Below the pieces are notes generated by a model, which was given only the letters and a program-made list of their open reading frames with translations, was not told where the DNA came from and did not search any database. A DNA stretch of 64,000 nt from positions 5,185,501 through 5,249,500 of the forward strand of contig NW_027464603.1 of the NCBI RefSeq assembly GCF_043290135.1, in the 5' to 3' direction. Every line of letters starts with the position of its first letter. Position 1 is the first letter of the stretch. Both the position numbers and the translations under genes were made by a program. This document shows positions 1 through 14,140 of the stretch, in pieces. This DNA is from Rhipicephalus microplus (lineage: Eukaryota > Arthropoda > Arachnida > Ixodida > Ixodidae).

Positions 1-1164
1 ACTTCGCAACTTTAAACTCCACAACTAGAAACTCCACAACTAGAAACTCCACAACTACGAACCTCACAACTAGTAACTCCACAACTAGAAACTCCGCAAC
101 TAGACAATCCACAGCTAGAAACTCCACAACTTGAGACTTCGCAACTAGACACTCGGCAACTAGAAACTCCACCACTAGAAACTCCACAACTAGAAACTCC
201 ACAAATTGAAACACCACAACTAGATACTCCACAATTACAAATTCCACAACTTGACACAACTAGAAACTCCGCAACTAGAAACTCCCCAACTAGAAACTCC
301 ACAACTAGAGACTCCATAACTTGAAACACCAACCCTAGATACTCCACAGCTACAAATTCCACATCTAGAAACTCCAAATTTAGAAACTCCGCAACTAGAA
401 ACTTTGCAACTTTAAACTCCACAACTAGACACTCCATAACTAGGAACTCAACAGCAAGAAACTCCACAACTACAGACTCCACAACTACAAACTCCACAAC
501 TAGAAACTCCACAACTGGAAACTCCGCAACTAGAAACTCCGCAACTAGAAACTCCACAACAAGAAATTCCACAACTGGAGACTCAAGAACTTTAGACTCC
601 ACAACTAAAAACTCCACAACTTGACACTTCGCAACTAGAAACTCGGCAACTAGAAACTCAACAACTAGAAACTCTACAACTTGAAACACCACAACTAGAT
701 ACTCCACAACTACAAATTCCACGACTAGAAACTCCAAATTTAGAAACTCCACAACTAGAAACTCCGCAACTTAACACTCCACAACTAGAGACTCCATAAC
801 TAGGAACTCCACAACTAGAAACTCCACAACTACAGACTCCACAACTACAAACTTCGCAAATATAAACTCCACAACCAGAAACTCCGCAACTACAAAATCT
901 ACAACTAGAAACTCGAAAACTAAAAACTGCAACTACAAACTCCACAACTAGAAACTCCACAACTAGAAACTCCACAACTAGACACTTCGCAACTAGAAGC
1001 TCCACAACTAGACACTCCACAACTAGAAAACTCCGCAACTAGAAACTCCACGACTAGACACTCCAAAACTTGAGACTCCTCAACGACAGACTTCGCAACT
1101 AGAAACTCTGCAACTAAAACTCCGCAACTAGAAACTCCACAGCTAGAAACTATACAACTAGAAA
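1..1164. repeat. Left-edge segment, copy 1 of a ~23-kb-spaced pair
   Basis: This stretch starts at ACTTCGCAACTTTAAAC, which recurs at 23158. It shares with the 23.2-24.1 kb copy a rare partial monomer, TTGACACAACTAG, at 251 and 23408. The offset is 23,157 bp at the left, about 23,036 bp at block F and 22,975 bp at position 1165, so the two copies differ by several monomer-sized indels. Confidence 0.75.
802..1038. repeat. Block F, copy 1
   Basis: Block F is recognised by AAAACTGCAACTACAAACTC (925 onward) and lies upstream of block C. This copy aligns with 18877-19113 at an exact 18,075-bp offset, and that offset also holds for the following block C (1473 to 19548). Confidence 0.75.
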
Positions 1165-1472
1165 CTCCATAACTAGAGACCCCACAACTAGAAACTCCAT
1201 GACTAGAAACTCCACAATTAGAAACTCCGTAACTTGAGACTTTGCAACTAGAAACTCGGCAACTAGAAACTCAACAACTAGAAACTCCACAACTAGAAAC
1301 TTCACAACTTGAAACACCACAACTAGATACTCCGCAACTACAAATTCCACAACTAGAAACTCCACAACTAGAGACTCCATAACCAGGAACTCCACAACTA
1401 GAAACTCCACAACTACAGACTCCACAACTACAGACTCCACAACTAGAAACTCCACAGCTAGAGATTCCACAA

Positions 1473-1754
1473 CTAGAAACTCTCCACAACTACGAACTCC
1501 ACAACTACCAACCCGACAACTAGAAACTCCACAACTAAAAACTCCGCAACTAGAAACTCCACAACTGGAAACACCACAACTAGAATCTCCACAACTTGAA
1601 ACTCCACAACTACGAACCTCACAACTAGAAACTCCACAACTACAAACTCCACAACTTGAGACACCGCAACTAGAAATCTACAACTAGAAACTCGGAAACC
1701 AGAAAGTACAACTAGAAACTGCACAACTAGAAACTCCACACCTATAAATTCCAC
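1473..1754. repeat. Block C, copy 1
   Basis: Block C (282 bp) is marked by CTCTCCACAACTACGAACTC at the left, CCAACCCGACAACTAG, GAGACACCGCAAC, and ACTCGGAAACCAGAAAGTAC toward the right. Confidence 0.83.
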
Positions 1755-1831
1755 AACTTAAAACTCCACAACTAGAAACTCCACAACTAGGAACTCCGCA
1801 ACTAGAAAATCTACAACTAGAAACTTGAAAA

Positions 1832-2038
1832 CTAAAATATCAATCTAGAAACACCACAACTAGAAACTCCACAACTAGAAACTCTACAACTAGACACTTC
1901 GCAACTAGAAAGTCCACAACTAGAGACTTCACAACTAGAAAACTCCACAACTATAAACTCCACGGCTAGACACTCCCCAACTTGAGACTCCACAACGACA
2001 GACTCCGCAACTAGAAACTCCGAAAGTAGAAACTCCAC
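1832..2038. repeat. Block D, copy 1 (one monomer short)
   Basis: Block D is normally 222 bp, from AACTAAAATATCAA or AACTAAAAAATCC at the left to CTCCGAAAGTAG at the right. This copy lacks one 15-bp monomer near its right end and has AATCTAGAAACACC near the left. Confidence 0.82.
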
Positions 2039-3403
2039 AGCTAGAAACTTGCAACTAGAAACTCTGCAACTAGAAACTCCACAGCTAGAAACTCGACAAC
2101 TAGAAACTCCACAACTAGAGACTCCACAACTAGAAACTTCATGACTAGAACCTCCACAACTAGAGACTTCACAACAAGAAACTCCACAACTTGAGACTCC
2201 ACAACTAGAAATTCCACAACTATGAACCTCACAACTTGAAACTCCACAACTAGAAACTCCACAGCTACAGACTCCACAACTAGAAACTCCACAACCAGAA
2301 ACTCCGAAACTATAAACTCCACAATTAGAAGTTCCACAACCAGAGACTCAACAACTAGAGACTCCACAACTAGAGACTCCACAACTAAAAACTCCACAGC
2401 CAGAAACTCCACAACTAGAAACTCCACAACTAGAAATTCCGCAAATAGAAACCCAGCAACTAGAAACTCTACAACTAGAATCTCCACACCTATTAATTCC
2501 ACAACTTGAAACTCCACAACTAGAAACTCCGCAACTAGAAACTCCACACCTAGAAACTCCGCAACTAGAAACTCCACAACTAGAAACTCCACAACTAGAA
2601 ACTCCACAACTTGAAACACCACAACTAGATACTCCACAACCACAAATTCCACAACTAGAAACTCCAAATTTAGAAACTCCGCAACTTGAAACTCCACAAC
2701 TAGAAACTCCATAACTAGGAACTCCACAACTAGAAACTCCACAACTACAGACTCCACAACTACAAACATCACAACTAGAAACTCCACAACCAGAAACTCC
2801 GCAACTATAAACTCCACAACTAGAAGTTCCACAACCAGAGACTCAACAACTAGAGACTCCACAACTAAAAACTCCACAACTAGAAACTCCACAACTAGAA
2901 ACTCCACAACTAGAAACCCAGCAACTAGAAACTCAACATCTATAAATTCTACAACTTGAAACACCACAACTAGAAACGCAAAAACTAGAAAATCCACACC
3001 TAGAAACTCCGCAACTAGAAACTCCACAGCTAGAACGTCCGCAACTAGAAACTCTGCAACTAGAAACTCCGCAATTAGAAACTCCACAGCTAGAAACTCC
3101 GCAATTAGAAACTCCACAGCTAGAAACTCCCCAACTAGAGACTCCACAACTAGAGACTGCACAACTAGAAACTCCGCAACTAGAAACTCCACAGCTAGAA
3201 ACTCCGCAACTAGAAACTCCACAACTAGAGACTCCGCAACTCTAAACTCCACAATTTGAACTCTGCAACTCGAAACTTGGCAACTAAAAAATCCCCAACT
3301 AGAAACTACAGAGCCTGAATTTCCGCAACTCGAAACTCCTCAACTACAAAATCCACAACTAGAAACTCCACAACTGGGAACTCCGCAACTAGAAACTCGA
3401 AAA

Positions 3404-3670
3404 CTAAAAACTACAACTAGAATCTCCACAACTAGAAACTCCACAACTAGAAACTCCAAAACTAGAAACTCCACAACTAGACATTTCGCAACTAGAAACT
3501 CCACAACTAGACACTCCACAACTAGAAAACTCCGCAACTAGAAACTCCACGACTGGACACTCCACAACTTGAGACTCCGCAATGACAGACTCCGCAACTA
3601 GAAACTCTGCACCTAGAAACTGCACAGCTAGAAACTTGCAACTCGAAACTCTGAACTCGAAACTCCGCAA
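3404..3670. repeat. Block B, copy 1
   Basis: Block B (267 bp) runs from CTAAAAACTACAACTAG to CTCTGAACTCGAAACTCC, with GACATTTCGC, CGACTGGACACTCC, GCAATGACAGAC and CTGCACCTAG as inner landmarks. The 10-bp CTCTGAACTC junction is a truncated monomer. Confidence 0.82.
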
Positions 3671-4315
3671 CTAGAAACTCCACAGCTAGAAACTCCACAA
3701 CTAGAAACTCCACAACTAGAGATTCCACAACTTGAAACTCCACAACTAAAAACTCCACAACTACAGTCTCCACAACTACAAACTTCACAACTAGAAACTC
3801 CACAACCAGAAACTCCACAACTATAAACTCCACAACTAGAAATTCCACAACCAGATACTCAACTACTAGAGACTCCACAACTAAAAACTCCACAACTAGA
3901 AACTCCACAACTAGAAACTCCACAACTAGAAACTCCGCGACTAGAAACCCAGCAACTAGAAACTCCACAACTAGAATCTCCACAGCTATTAATTCCACAA
4001 CTTGAAACTCCACAACTAGAAACTCCACAACTTGAGACTTCACAACTAGAAACTCGGCAACTAGAAACTCAACAACTAGAAACTCCACAACTAGAAACTC
4101 CACAACTAGAAACTCCACAACTTGAAACACCACAACTAGATACTCCACAACTACAAATTCCACAACTAGAAACTCCAAATTTAGAAACTCCGCAACTAGA
4201 AACTCCACAACTAGAGACTCCATAACCAGGAACTCCACAACTAGAAACTCCACAACTACAGACTCCACAACTACAGACTCCACAACTAGAAACTCCACAG
4301 CTAGAGATTCCACAA

Positions 4316-4597
4316 CTAGAAACTCTCCACAACTACGAACTCCACAACTACCAACCCGACAACTAGAAACTCCACAACTAAAAACTCCGCAACTAGAAAC
4401 TCCACAACTGGAAACACCACAACTAGAATCTCCACAACTTGAAACTCCACAACTACGAACCTCACAACTAGAAACTCCACAACTACAAACTCCACAACTT
4501 GAGACACCGCAACTAGAAATCTACAACTAGAAACTCGGAAACCAGAAAGTACAACTAGAAACTGCACAACTAGAAACTCCACACCTATAAATTCCAC
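4316..4597. repeat. Block C, copy 2
   Basis: This is the counterpart of copy 1 at +2,843 bp; its translated register is identical, so no substitution was visible. Confidence 0.83.
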
Positions 4598-4674
4598 AAC
4601 TTAAAACTCCACAACTAGAAACTCCACAACTAGGAACTCCGCAACTAGAAAATCTACAACTAGAAACTTGAAAA

Positions 4675-4896
4675 CTAAAATATCAATCTAGAAACACCAC
4701 AACTAGAAACTCCACAACTAGAAACTCTACAACTAGACACTTCGCAACTAGAAAGTCCACAACTAGAGACTTCACAACTAGAAAACTCCACAACTATAAA
4801 CTCCACGGCTAGACACTCCCCAACTTGAGACTCCACAACGACAGACTCCGCAACTAGAAACTCTGCAACTAGAAACTCCGAAAGTAGAAACTCCAC
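4675..4896. repeat. Block D, copy 2
   Basis: This is the full-length counterpart of copy 1 with the same AATCTAGAAACACC and GAAAGTCCACAACTAG variants. Confidence 0.82.
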
Positions 4897-6245
4897 AGCT
4901 AGAAACTTGCAACTAGAAACTCTGCAACTAGAAACTCCACAGCTAGAAACTCGACAACTAGAAACTCCACAACTAGAGACTCCACAACTAGAAACTTCAT
5001 GACTAGAACCTCCACAACTAGAGACTCCACAACAAGAAACTCCACAACTTGAGACTCCACAACTAGAAATTCCACAACTATGAACCTCACAACTTGAAAC
5101 TCCACAACTAGAAACTCCACAGCTACAGACTCCACAACTAGAAACTCCACAACCAGAAACTCCGCAACTATAAACTCCACAATTAGAAGTTCCACAACCA
5201 GAGACTCAACAACTAGAGACTCCACAACTAGAGACTCCACAACTAAAAACTCCACAGCCAGAAACTCCACAACTAGAAACTCCACAACTAGAAATTCCGC
5301 AAATAGAAACCCAGCAACTAGAAACTCTACAACTAGAATCTCCACACCTATTAATTCCACAACTTGAAACTCCACAACTAGAAACTCCGCAACTAGAAAC
5401 TCCACACCTAGAAACTCCGCAACTAGAAACTCCACAACTAGAAACTCCACAACTAGAAACTCCACAACTTGAAACACCACAACTAGATACTCCACAACCA
5501 CAAATTCCACAACTAGAAACTCCAAATTTAGAAACTCCGCAACTTGAAACTCCACAACTAGAAACTCCATAACTAGGAACTCCACAACTAGAAACTCCAC
5601 AACTACAGACTCCACAACTAGAAACTCCACAACCAGAAACTCCGCAACTATAAACTCCACAACTAGAAGTTCCACAACCAGAGACTCAACAACTAGAGAC
5701 TCCACAACTAAAAACTCCACAACTAGAAACTCCACAACTAGAAACTCCACAACTAGAAATCCAGCAACTAGAAACTCAACATCTATAAATTCTACAACTT
5801 GAAACACCACAACTAGAAACGCAAAAACTAGAAACTCCACACCTAGAAACTCCGCAACTAGAAACTCCACAGCTAGAACGTCCGCAACTAGAAACTCTGC
5901 AACTAGAAACTCCGCAATTAGAAACTCCACAGCTAGAAACTCCGCAATTAGAAACTCCACAGCTAGAAACTCCACAACTAGAGACTCCACAACTAGAGAC
6001 TGCACAACTAGAAACTCCGCAACTAGAAACTCCACAGCTAGAAACTCCGCAACTAGAAACTCCACAACTAGAGACTCCGCAACTCTAAACTCCACATTTT
6101 GAACTCTGCAACTCGAAACTTGGCAACTAAAAAATCCCCAACTAGAAACTACACAGCCTGAATTTCCGCAACTCGAAACTCCTCAACTACAAAATCCACA
6201 ACTAGAAACTCCACAACTGGGAACTCCGCAACTAGAAACTCGAAA

Positions 6246-6512
6246 ACTAAAACTACAACTAGAATCTCCACAACTAGAAACTCCACAACTAGAAACTCCA
6301 AAACTAGAAACTCCACAACTAGACATTTCGCAACTAGAAACTCCACAACTAGACACTCCACAACTAGAAAACTCCGCAACTAGAAACTCCACGACTGGAC
6401 ACTCCACAACTTGAGACTCCGCAATGACAGACTCCGCAACTAGAAACTCTGCACCTAGAAACTGCACAGCTAGAAACTTGCAACTCGAAACTCTGAACTC
6501 GAAACTCCGCAA
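6246..6512. repeat. Block B, copy 2
   Basis: This is the counterpart of copy 1 in the second 2.84-kb unit. One A is missing in the run at the left edge (ACTAAAACTAC for ACTAAAAACTAC). Confidence 0.8.
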
Positions 6513-8682
6513 CTAGAAACTCCACAGCTAGAAACTCCACAACTAGAAACTCCACAACTAGAGACTCCACAACTTGAAACTCCACAACTAAAAACTCCAC
6601 AACTACAGACTCCACAACTACAAACTTCACAACTAGAAACTCCACAACCAGAAACTCCACAACTATAAACTCCACAACTAGAAATTCCACAACCAGATAC
6701 TCAACTACTAGAGACTCCACAACTAAAAACTCCACAACTAGAAACTCCACAACTAGAAACTCCACAACTAGAAACTCCGCGACTAGAAACCCAGCAACTA
6801 GAAACTCCACAACTAGAATCTCCACAGCTATTAATTCCACAACTTGAAACTCCACAACTAGAAACTCCACAACTTGAGACTTCACAACTAGAAACTCGGC
6901 AACTAGAAACTCAACAACTAGAAACTCCACAACTAGAAACTCCACAACTAGAAACTCCACAACTTGAAACACCACAACTAGATACTCCACAACTACAAAT
7001 TCCACAACTAGAAACTCCAAATTTAGAAACTCCGCAACTTGAAACTCCACAACTAGAAACTCCATAACTAGGAACTCCACAACTAGAAACTCCGCAACTA
7101 GAAACTCCACAGCTAGAACGTCCGCAACTAGAAACTCTGCAACTAGAAACTCCGCAATTAGAAACTCCACAACTAGAGACTCCACAACTAGAGACTGCAC
7201 AACTAGAGACTCCTCAACTAGAAACTCCATAGCTAGAAACTCCGCAATTAGAAACTCTACAACTAGAGACTCCGCAATGCTAAACTCCACAACTTGAAAC
7301 TCTGCAACTACAAAATCCACAACTAGAAACTCCACAACTGGGAACTCCGCAACTAGAAAGTCTACAACGAGAAACTCGAAAACTAAAACTCCAACTAGAA
7401 ACTCCACAACTAGAAACTCCACAACTAAAAACTCCACAACTAGACACTTCGCAACTAGAAAACTCCGCAATTAGAAACTCCACGACTAGACACTCCACAA
7501 CTTGAGACTCCGCAACGACAGACTCCGCAACTAGAAACTTTGCAACTAGAACCTGCACAGCTAGAAACTTGCAACTCGAAACTCTGCAACTAGAAACTCC
7601 GCAACTAGAAACTCCACAGCTAGAAACTCCACAACTCGAAACTCCACAACCAGAAACTCCGCAACTAGAAACTCCGCAACTAGAAACTCCACAACTAGAG
7701 ACTCCGCAACTATAAACTCCACAACTTGAAACTCTGCAACTCGAAACTCTGCAAATAGAAAATTCCCTACTAGAAACTACACAACTACAATCTCCGCAAC
7801 TCGAAAATCCGCAACTACAAAATCCACAACTAGAAACTCCACAACTGGGAACTCCACAACTAGAAAATCTACAACTAGAAACTCGAAAACTAAAAACTCC
7901 AACTAGAAACTCCACAACTAGAAACTCCTCAACTAGAAACTCCACAACTAGAAACTCCACAACTTGAAACACCACAACTAGATACTCCACAACTACAAAT
8001 TCCACAACTAGAAACTGCAAATTTAGAAACTCCGCAACTTGAAACTCCACAACTAGAAACTCCATAACTAGGAACTCCACAACTAGAAACTCCACAACTA
8101 CAGACTCCACAACTACAAACTTCACAACTAGAAACTCCACAACCAGAAACTCCGCAACTATAAACTCCACAACTAGAAGTTCCACAACCAGAGACTCAAC
8201 AACTAGAGACTCCACAACTAAAAACTCCACAACTAGAAGCCCAGCAACTAGAAACTCAACACCTATAAATTCTACAACTTGAAACACCACAACTAGAAAC
8301 GCAAAAACTAGAAACTCCACACCTAGAAACTCCGCAACTAGAAACTCCACAACTAGAAACTCCACAACTAGAAACTCCACAACTAGAATCTCCACAACTA
8401 GAGACTCCACAACTAGAGACTCCGCAACTAGAAACTCCACAGCTAAAAACTCCGCAACAAGAAACTCCGCAACTAGAAACTCCACAACTAGAGACTCCGC
8501 AACTATAAACTCCACAACTCGAAACTCTGCAACTAGAAACTCTGCAACTAGAAAATTCCCAACTAGAAACTACACAACTACAATCTCCGCAACTCGAAAC
8601 TCCGCAACTACAAAATCCACAAATAGAAACTCCACAACTGGGAACTCCGCAACTAGAAAATCTACAACTAGAAACTCGAAAA

Positions 8683-9097
8683 CTAAAAACTCCAACTAGA
8701 AACTCGACAACTAGAAACTCCACAACTAGACACTTCGCAACTAGAAACTCCACAACTAGACATTCCACAACTAGAAAACTCTGCAACTAGAAACTCCACG
8801 AATAGACACTCCAAAACTTGAGACTCCGCAACGACAGACTTCGCAACTAGAAACTCTGCAACTAGAAACTGCACAGCTAGAAACTTGCAACTGGAAACTC
8901 TGCAACTAAAACTCCGCAACTAGAAACTCCACAGCTAGAAACTCCACAACTAGAAACTCCACAACTAGAGACTCCACAACTAGAAACTCCATGACTAGAA
9001 ACTCCACAATTAGAAACTCCACAACTTGAGACTTTGCAACTAGAAACTCGGCAACTAGAAACTCAAGAACTAGAAACTCCACAACTAGAAACTTCAC
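8683..9097. repeat. Block A, copy 1
   Basis: Block A is a 415-bp arrangement of about 28 monomers whose length is the same in all 11 copies. Landmarks in order are a 13-bp monomer (AACTAAAAACTCC), a 16-bp one (ACTAGAAAACTCTGCA), CAACGACAGACTTCGC, two 14-bp ones (around AAACTTGCAACTGG and CTGCAACTAAAACTCC), TTGAGACTTTGC and ACTCAAGAACTAG. This copy is close to the common form. Confidence 0.85.
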
Positions 9098-10552
9098 AAC
9101 TAGAAACTACACAACTTGAAACACCACAACTAGATACTCCGCAACTACAAATTTCTCAACAAGAAACTCCACAACTAGAAACTCCATAACTAGAAACTCC
9201 ACAACTAGAAACTCCACAACTAGAGACTCCATAACTAGGAACTCCACAACTGGAAACTCCACAACTACCGACTCCACAACTACAGACTCCACAACCAGAT
9301 ACTCAACTACTAGAGACTCCACAACTAGAAACTCCACAACTAGAAACTCCACAACTAGAAACTCCACAACTAGAAACTCCGCGACTAGAAACCCAGCAAC
9401 TAGAAACTCCACAACTAGAATCTCCACAGCTATTAATTCCACAACTTGAAACTCCACAACTAGAAACTCCACACCTAGAAACTCCACAACTTGAGACTTC
9501 ACAACTAGAAACTCGGCAACTAGAAACTCAACAACTAGAAACTCCACAACTAGAAACTCCACAACTAGAAACTCCACAACTTGAAACACCACAACTAGAT
9601 ACTCCACAACTACAAATTCCACAACTAGAAACTCCAAATTTAGAAACTCCGCAACTTGAAACTCCACAACTAGAAACTCCATAACTAGGAACTCCACAAC
9701 TAGAAACTCCGCAACTAGAAACTCCACAGCTAGAAACTCCACAACTCGAAACTCCACAACCAGAAACTCCGCAACTAGAAACTCCGCAACTAGAAATTCC
9801 ACAACTAGAGACTCCGCAACTATAAACTCCACAACTTGAAACTCTGCAACTCGAAACTCTGCAAATAGAAAATTCCCTACTAGAAACTACACAACTACAA
9901 TCTCCGCAACTCGAAAATCCGCAACTACAAAATCCACAACTAGAAACTCCACAACTGGGAACTCCACAACTAGAAAATCTACAACTAGAAACTCGAAAAC
10001 TAAAATCTCCAACTAGAAACTCCACAACTAGAAACTCCACAACTAGAAACTCCACAACTAGAAACTCCACAACTTGAAACACCACAACTAGATACTCCAC
10101 AACTACAAATTCCACAACTAGAAACTGCAAATTTAGAAACTCCGCAACTTGAAACTCCACAACTAGAAACTCCATAACTAGGAACTCCACAACTAGAAAC
10201 TCCACAACTACAGACTCCACAACTACAAACTTCACAACTGGAAACTCCACAACTAGAATCTCCACAACTAGAGACTCCACAACTAGAGACTCCGCAACTA
10301 GAAACTCCACAGCTAGAAACTCCGCAACTAGAAACTCCGCAACTAGAAACTCCACAACTAGAGACTCCGCAACTATAAACTCCACAACTTGAAACTCTGC
10401 AACTCGAAACTCTGCAACTAGAAAATTCCCAACTATAAACTACACAACTACAATCTCCGCAACTCGAAACTCCGCAACTACAAAATCCACAACTAGAAAC
10501 TCCACAACTGGGAACTCCGCAACTAGAAAATCTACAACTAGAAACTCGAAAA

Positions 10553-10967
10553 CTAAAAACTCCAACTAGAAACTCGACAACTAGAAACTCCACAACTAGA
10601 CACTTCGCAACTAGAAACTCCACAACTAGACATTCCACAACTAGAAAACTCTGCAACTAGAAACTCCACGAATAGACACTCCAAAACTTGAGACTCCGCA
10701 ATGACAGACTTCGCAACTAGAAACTCTGCAACTAGAAACTGCACAGCTAGAAACTTGCAACTGGAAACTCTGCAACTAAAACTCCGCAACTAGAAACTCC
10801 ACAGCTAGAAACTCCACAACTAGAAACTCCACAACTAGAGACTCCACAACATGAAACTCCATGACTACAAACTCCACAATTAGAAACTCCAGAACTTGAG
10901 ACTTTGCAACTAGAAACTCGGCAACTAGAAACTCAAGAACTAGAAACTCCACAACTAGAAACTTCAC
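10553..10967. repeat. Block A, copy 2, at a segment junction
   Basis: It has GCAATGACAG where most A copies have GCAACGACAG, plus private changes ACATGAAACTCC, CATGACTACAAAC and CCAGAACTTGAG. It is the only A copy that is not followed by the CTTGAAACACCACAACTAG monomers: 16 bp after its end it fuses to a different repeat type. Confidence 0.85.
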
Positions 10968-11703
10968 AACTAGAAACTACACAACTTGAAACTCCACAAC
11001 TAGAAACTCCATAACTAGGAACTCCACAACTAGAAACTCCACAACTACAGACTCCACAACTACAAACATCACAACTAGAAACTCCACAACCAGAAACTCC
11101 GCAACTATAAACTCCACAACTAGAAGTTCCACAACCAGAGACTCAACAACTAGAGACTCCACAACTAAAAACTCCACAACTAGAAACTCCACAACTAGAA
11201 ACTCCACAACTAGAAACCCAGCAACTAGAAACTCAACATCTATAAATTCTACAACTTGAAACACCACAACTAGAAACGCAAAAACTAGAAACTCCACACC
11301 TAGAAACTCCGCAACTAGAAACTCCACAGCTAGAACGTCCGCAACTAGAAACTCTGCAACTAGAAACTCCGCAATTAGAAACTCCACAGCTAGAAACTCC
11401 GCAATTAGAAACTCCACAGCTAGAAACTCCACAACTAGAGACTCCACAACTAGAGACTGCACAACTAGAAACTCCGCAACTAGAAACTCCACAGCTAGAA
11501 ACTCTGCAACTAGAAACTCCACAACTAGAGACTCCGCAACTCTAAACTCCACAATTTGAACTCTGCAACTCGAAACTTGGCAACTAAAAAATCCCCAACT
11601 AGAAACTACACAGCCTGAATTTCCGCAAATCGAAACTCCTCAACTACAAAATCCACAACTAGAAACTCCACAACTGGGAACTCCGCAACTAGAAACTCGA
11701 AAA

Positions 11704-11970
11704 CTAAAAACTACAACTAGAGTCTCCACAACTAGAAACTCTACAACTAGAAACTCCAAAACTAGAAACTCCACAACTAGACATTTCGCAACTAGAAACT
11801 CCACAACTAGACACTCCACAACTAGAAAACTCCGCAACTAGAAACTCCACGACTGGACACTCCACAACTTGAGACTCCGCAATGACAGACTCCGCAACTA
11901 GAAACTCTGCACCTAGAAACTGCACAGCTAGAAACTTGCAACTCGAAACTCTGAACTCGAAACTCCGCAA
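11704..11970. repeat. Block B, copy 3
   Basis: Private changes are ACTAGAGTCTCC near 11719 and AACTCTACAACTAG near 11738. Confidence 0.8.
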
Positions 11971-14140
11971 CTAGAAACTCCACAGCTAGAAACTCCACAA
12001 CTAGAAACTCCACAACTAGAGACTCCACAACTTGAAACTCCACAACTAAAAACTCCACAACTACAGACTCCACAACTACAAACTTCACAACTAGAAACTC
12101 CACAACCAGAAACTCCACAACTATAAACTCCACAACTAGAAATTCCACAACCAGATACTCAACTACTAGAGACTCCACAACTTAAAACTCCACAACTAGA
12201 AACTCCACAACTAGAAACTCCACAACTAGAAACTCCGCGACTAGAAACCCAGCAACTAGAAACTCCACAACTAGAATCTCCACAGCTATTAATTCCACAA
12301 CTTGAAACTCCACAACTAGAAACTCCACAACTTGAGACTTCACAACTAGAAACTCGGCAACTAGAAACTCAACAACTAGAAACTCCACAACTAGAAACTC
12401 CACAACTAGAAACTCCACAACTTGAAACACCACAACTAGATACTCCACAACTACAAATTCCACAACTAGAAACTCCAAATTTAGAAACTCCGCAACTTGA
12501 AACTCCACAACTAGAAACTCCATAACTAGGAACTCCACAACTAGAAACTCCGCAACTAGAAACTCCACAGCTAGAACGTCCGCAACTAGAAACTCTGCAA
12601 CTAGAAACTCCGCAATTAGAAACTCCACAACTACAGACTCCACAACTAGAGACTGCACAACTAGAGACTCCTCAACTAGAAACTCCATAGCTAGAAACTC
12701 CGCAATTAGAAACTCTACAACTAGAGACTCCGCAATGCTAAACTCCACAACTTGAAACTCTGCAACTACAAAATCCACAACTAGAAACTCCACAACTGGG
12801 AACTCCACAACTAGAAAGTCTACAACGAGAAACTCGAAAACTAAAACTCCAACTAGAAACTCCACAACTAGAAACTCCACAACTAAAAACTCCACAACTA
12901 GACACTTCGCAACTAGAAAACTCCGCAATTAGAAACTCCACGACTAGACACTCCACAACTTGAGACTCCGCAACGACAGACTCCGCAACTAGAAACTTTG
13001 CAACTAGAACCTGCACAGCTAGAAACTTGCAACTCGAAACTCTGCAACTAGAAACTCCGCAACTAGAAACTCCACAGCTAGAAACTCCACAACTCGAAAC
13101 TCCACAACCAGAAACTCCGCAACTAGAAACTCCGCAACTAGAAACTCCACAACTAGAGACTCCGCAACTATAAACTCCACAACTTGAAACTCTGCAACTC
13201 GAAACTCTGCAAATAGAAAATTCCCTACTAGAAACTACACAACTACAATCTCCGCAACTCGAAAATCCGCAACTACAAAATCCACAACTAGAAACTCCAC
13301 AGCTGGGAACTCCACAACTAGAAAATCTACAACTAGAAACTCGAAAACTAAAAACTCCAACTAGAAACTCCACAACTAGAAACTCCACAACTAGAAACTC
13401 CACAACTAGAAACTCCACAACTTGAAACACCACAACTAGATACTCCACAACTACAAATTCCACAACTAGAAACTGCAAATTTAGAAACTCCGCAACTTGA
13501 AACTCCACAACTAGAAACTCCATAACTAGGAACTCCACAACTAGAAACTCCACAACTACAGACTCCACAACTACAAACTTCACAACTAGAAACTCCACAA
13601 TCAGAAACTCCGCAACTATAAACTCCACAACTAGAAGTTCCACAACCAGAGACTCAACAACTAGAGACTCCACAACTAAAAACTCCACAACTAGAAGCCC
13701 AGCAACTAGAAACTCAACACCTATAAATTCTACAACTTGAAACACCACAACTAGAAACGCAAAAACTAGAAACTCCACACCTAGAAACTCCGCAACTAGA
13801 AACTCCACAACTAGAAACTCCACAACTAGAAACTCCACAACTAGAATCTCCACAACTAGAGACTCCACAACTAGAGACTCCGCAACTAGAAACTCCACAG
13901 CTAGAAACTCCGCAACTAGAAACTCCGCAACTAGAAACTCCACAACTAGAGACTCCGAAACTATAAACTCCACAACTTGAAACTCTGCAACTCGAAACTC
14001 TGCAACTAGAAAATTCCCAACTAGAAACTACACAACTACAATCTCCGCAACTCGAAACTCCGCAACTACAAAATCCACAAATAGAAACTCCACAACTGGG
14101 AACTCCGCAACTAGAAAATCTACAACTAGAAACTCGAAAA

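Larger units (their letters stand above)
1355..4197. repeat. 2.84-kb tandem duplication, copy 1
   Basis: The order of variant monomers matches the next unit at an offset of 2,843 bp (2,842 bp after a 1-bp loss near 6250). The unit contains blocks C (1473), D (1832) and B (3404), plus a right part with CAACCAGATACTCAACTACT. It ends at the AAATTTAGAAACTCCGCAACT monomers, where copy 2 diverges. Confidence 0.85.
4198..7039. repeat. 2.84-kb tandem duplication, copy 2
   Basis: This follows copy 1 directly. Its block D has one more 15-bp monomer than copy 1, and between 5601 and 5640 it lacks one monomer (the CAAACATCACAACTAG unit) that is present at 2761-2775. These balancing single-monomer indels keep the overall period almost constant. 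Confidence 0.85.
5541..10982. repeat. 5.4-kb segment duplication, copy 1
   Basis: The order of variants repeats at 10983 onward, with an offset of 5,442 bp at the left edge and 5,458 bp from about 6.5 to 10.2 kb. The unit overlaps the right part of the 2.84-kb repeat, so the two duplications are nested. Inside it, block A occurs twice (8683 and 10553, 1,870 bp apart), which shows a further internal duplication with about 240 bp lost. Confidence 0.82.

Noticed and set aside
2465..2510. TATTAATT and AAATTTAG stretches as promoter elements
   Set aside because: These AT-richer motifs are single variant monomers (CTATTAATTCC, CCAAATTTAG) repeated dozens of times as part of the higher-order pattern, with no associated gene.
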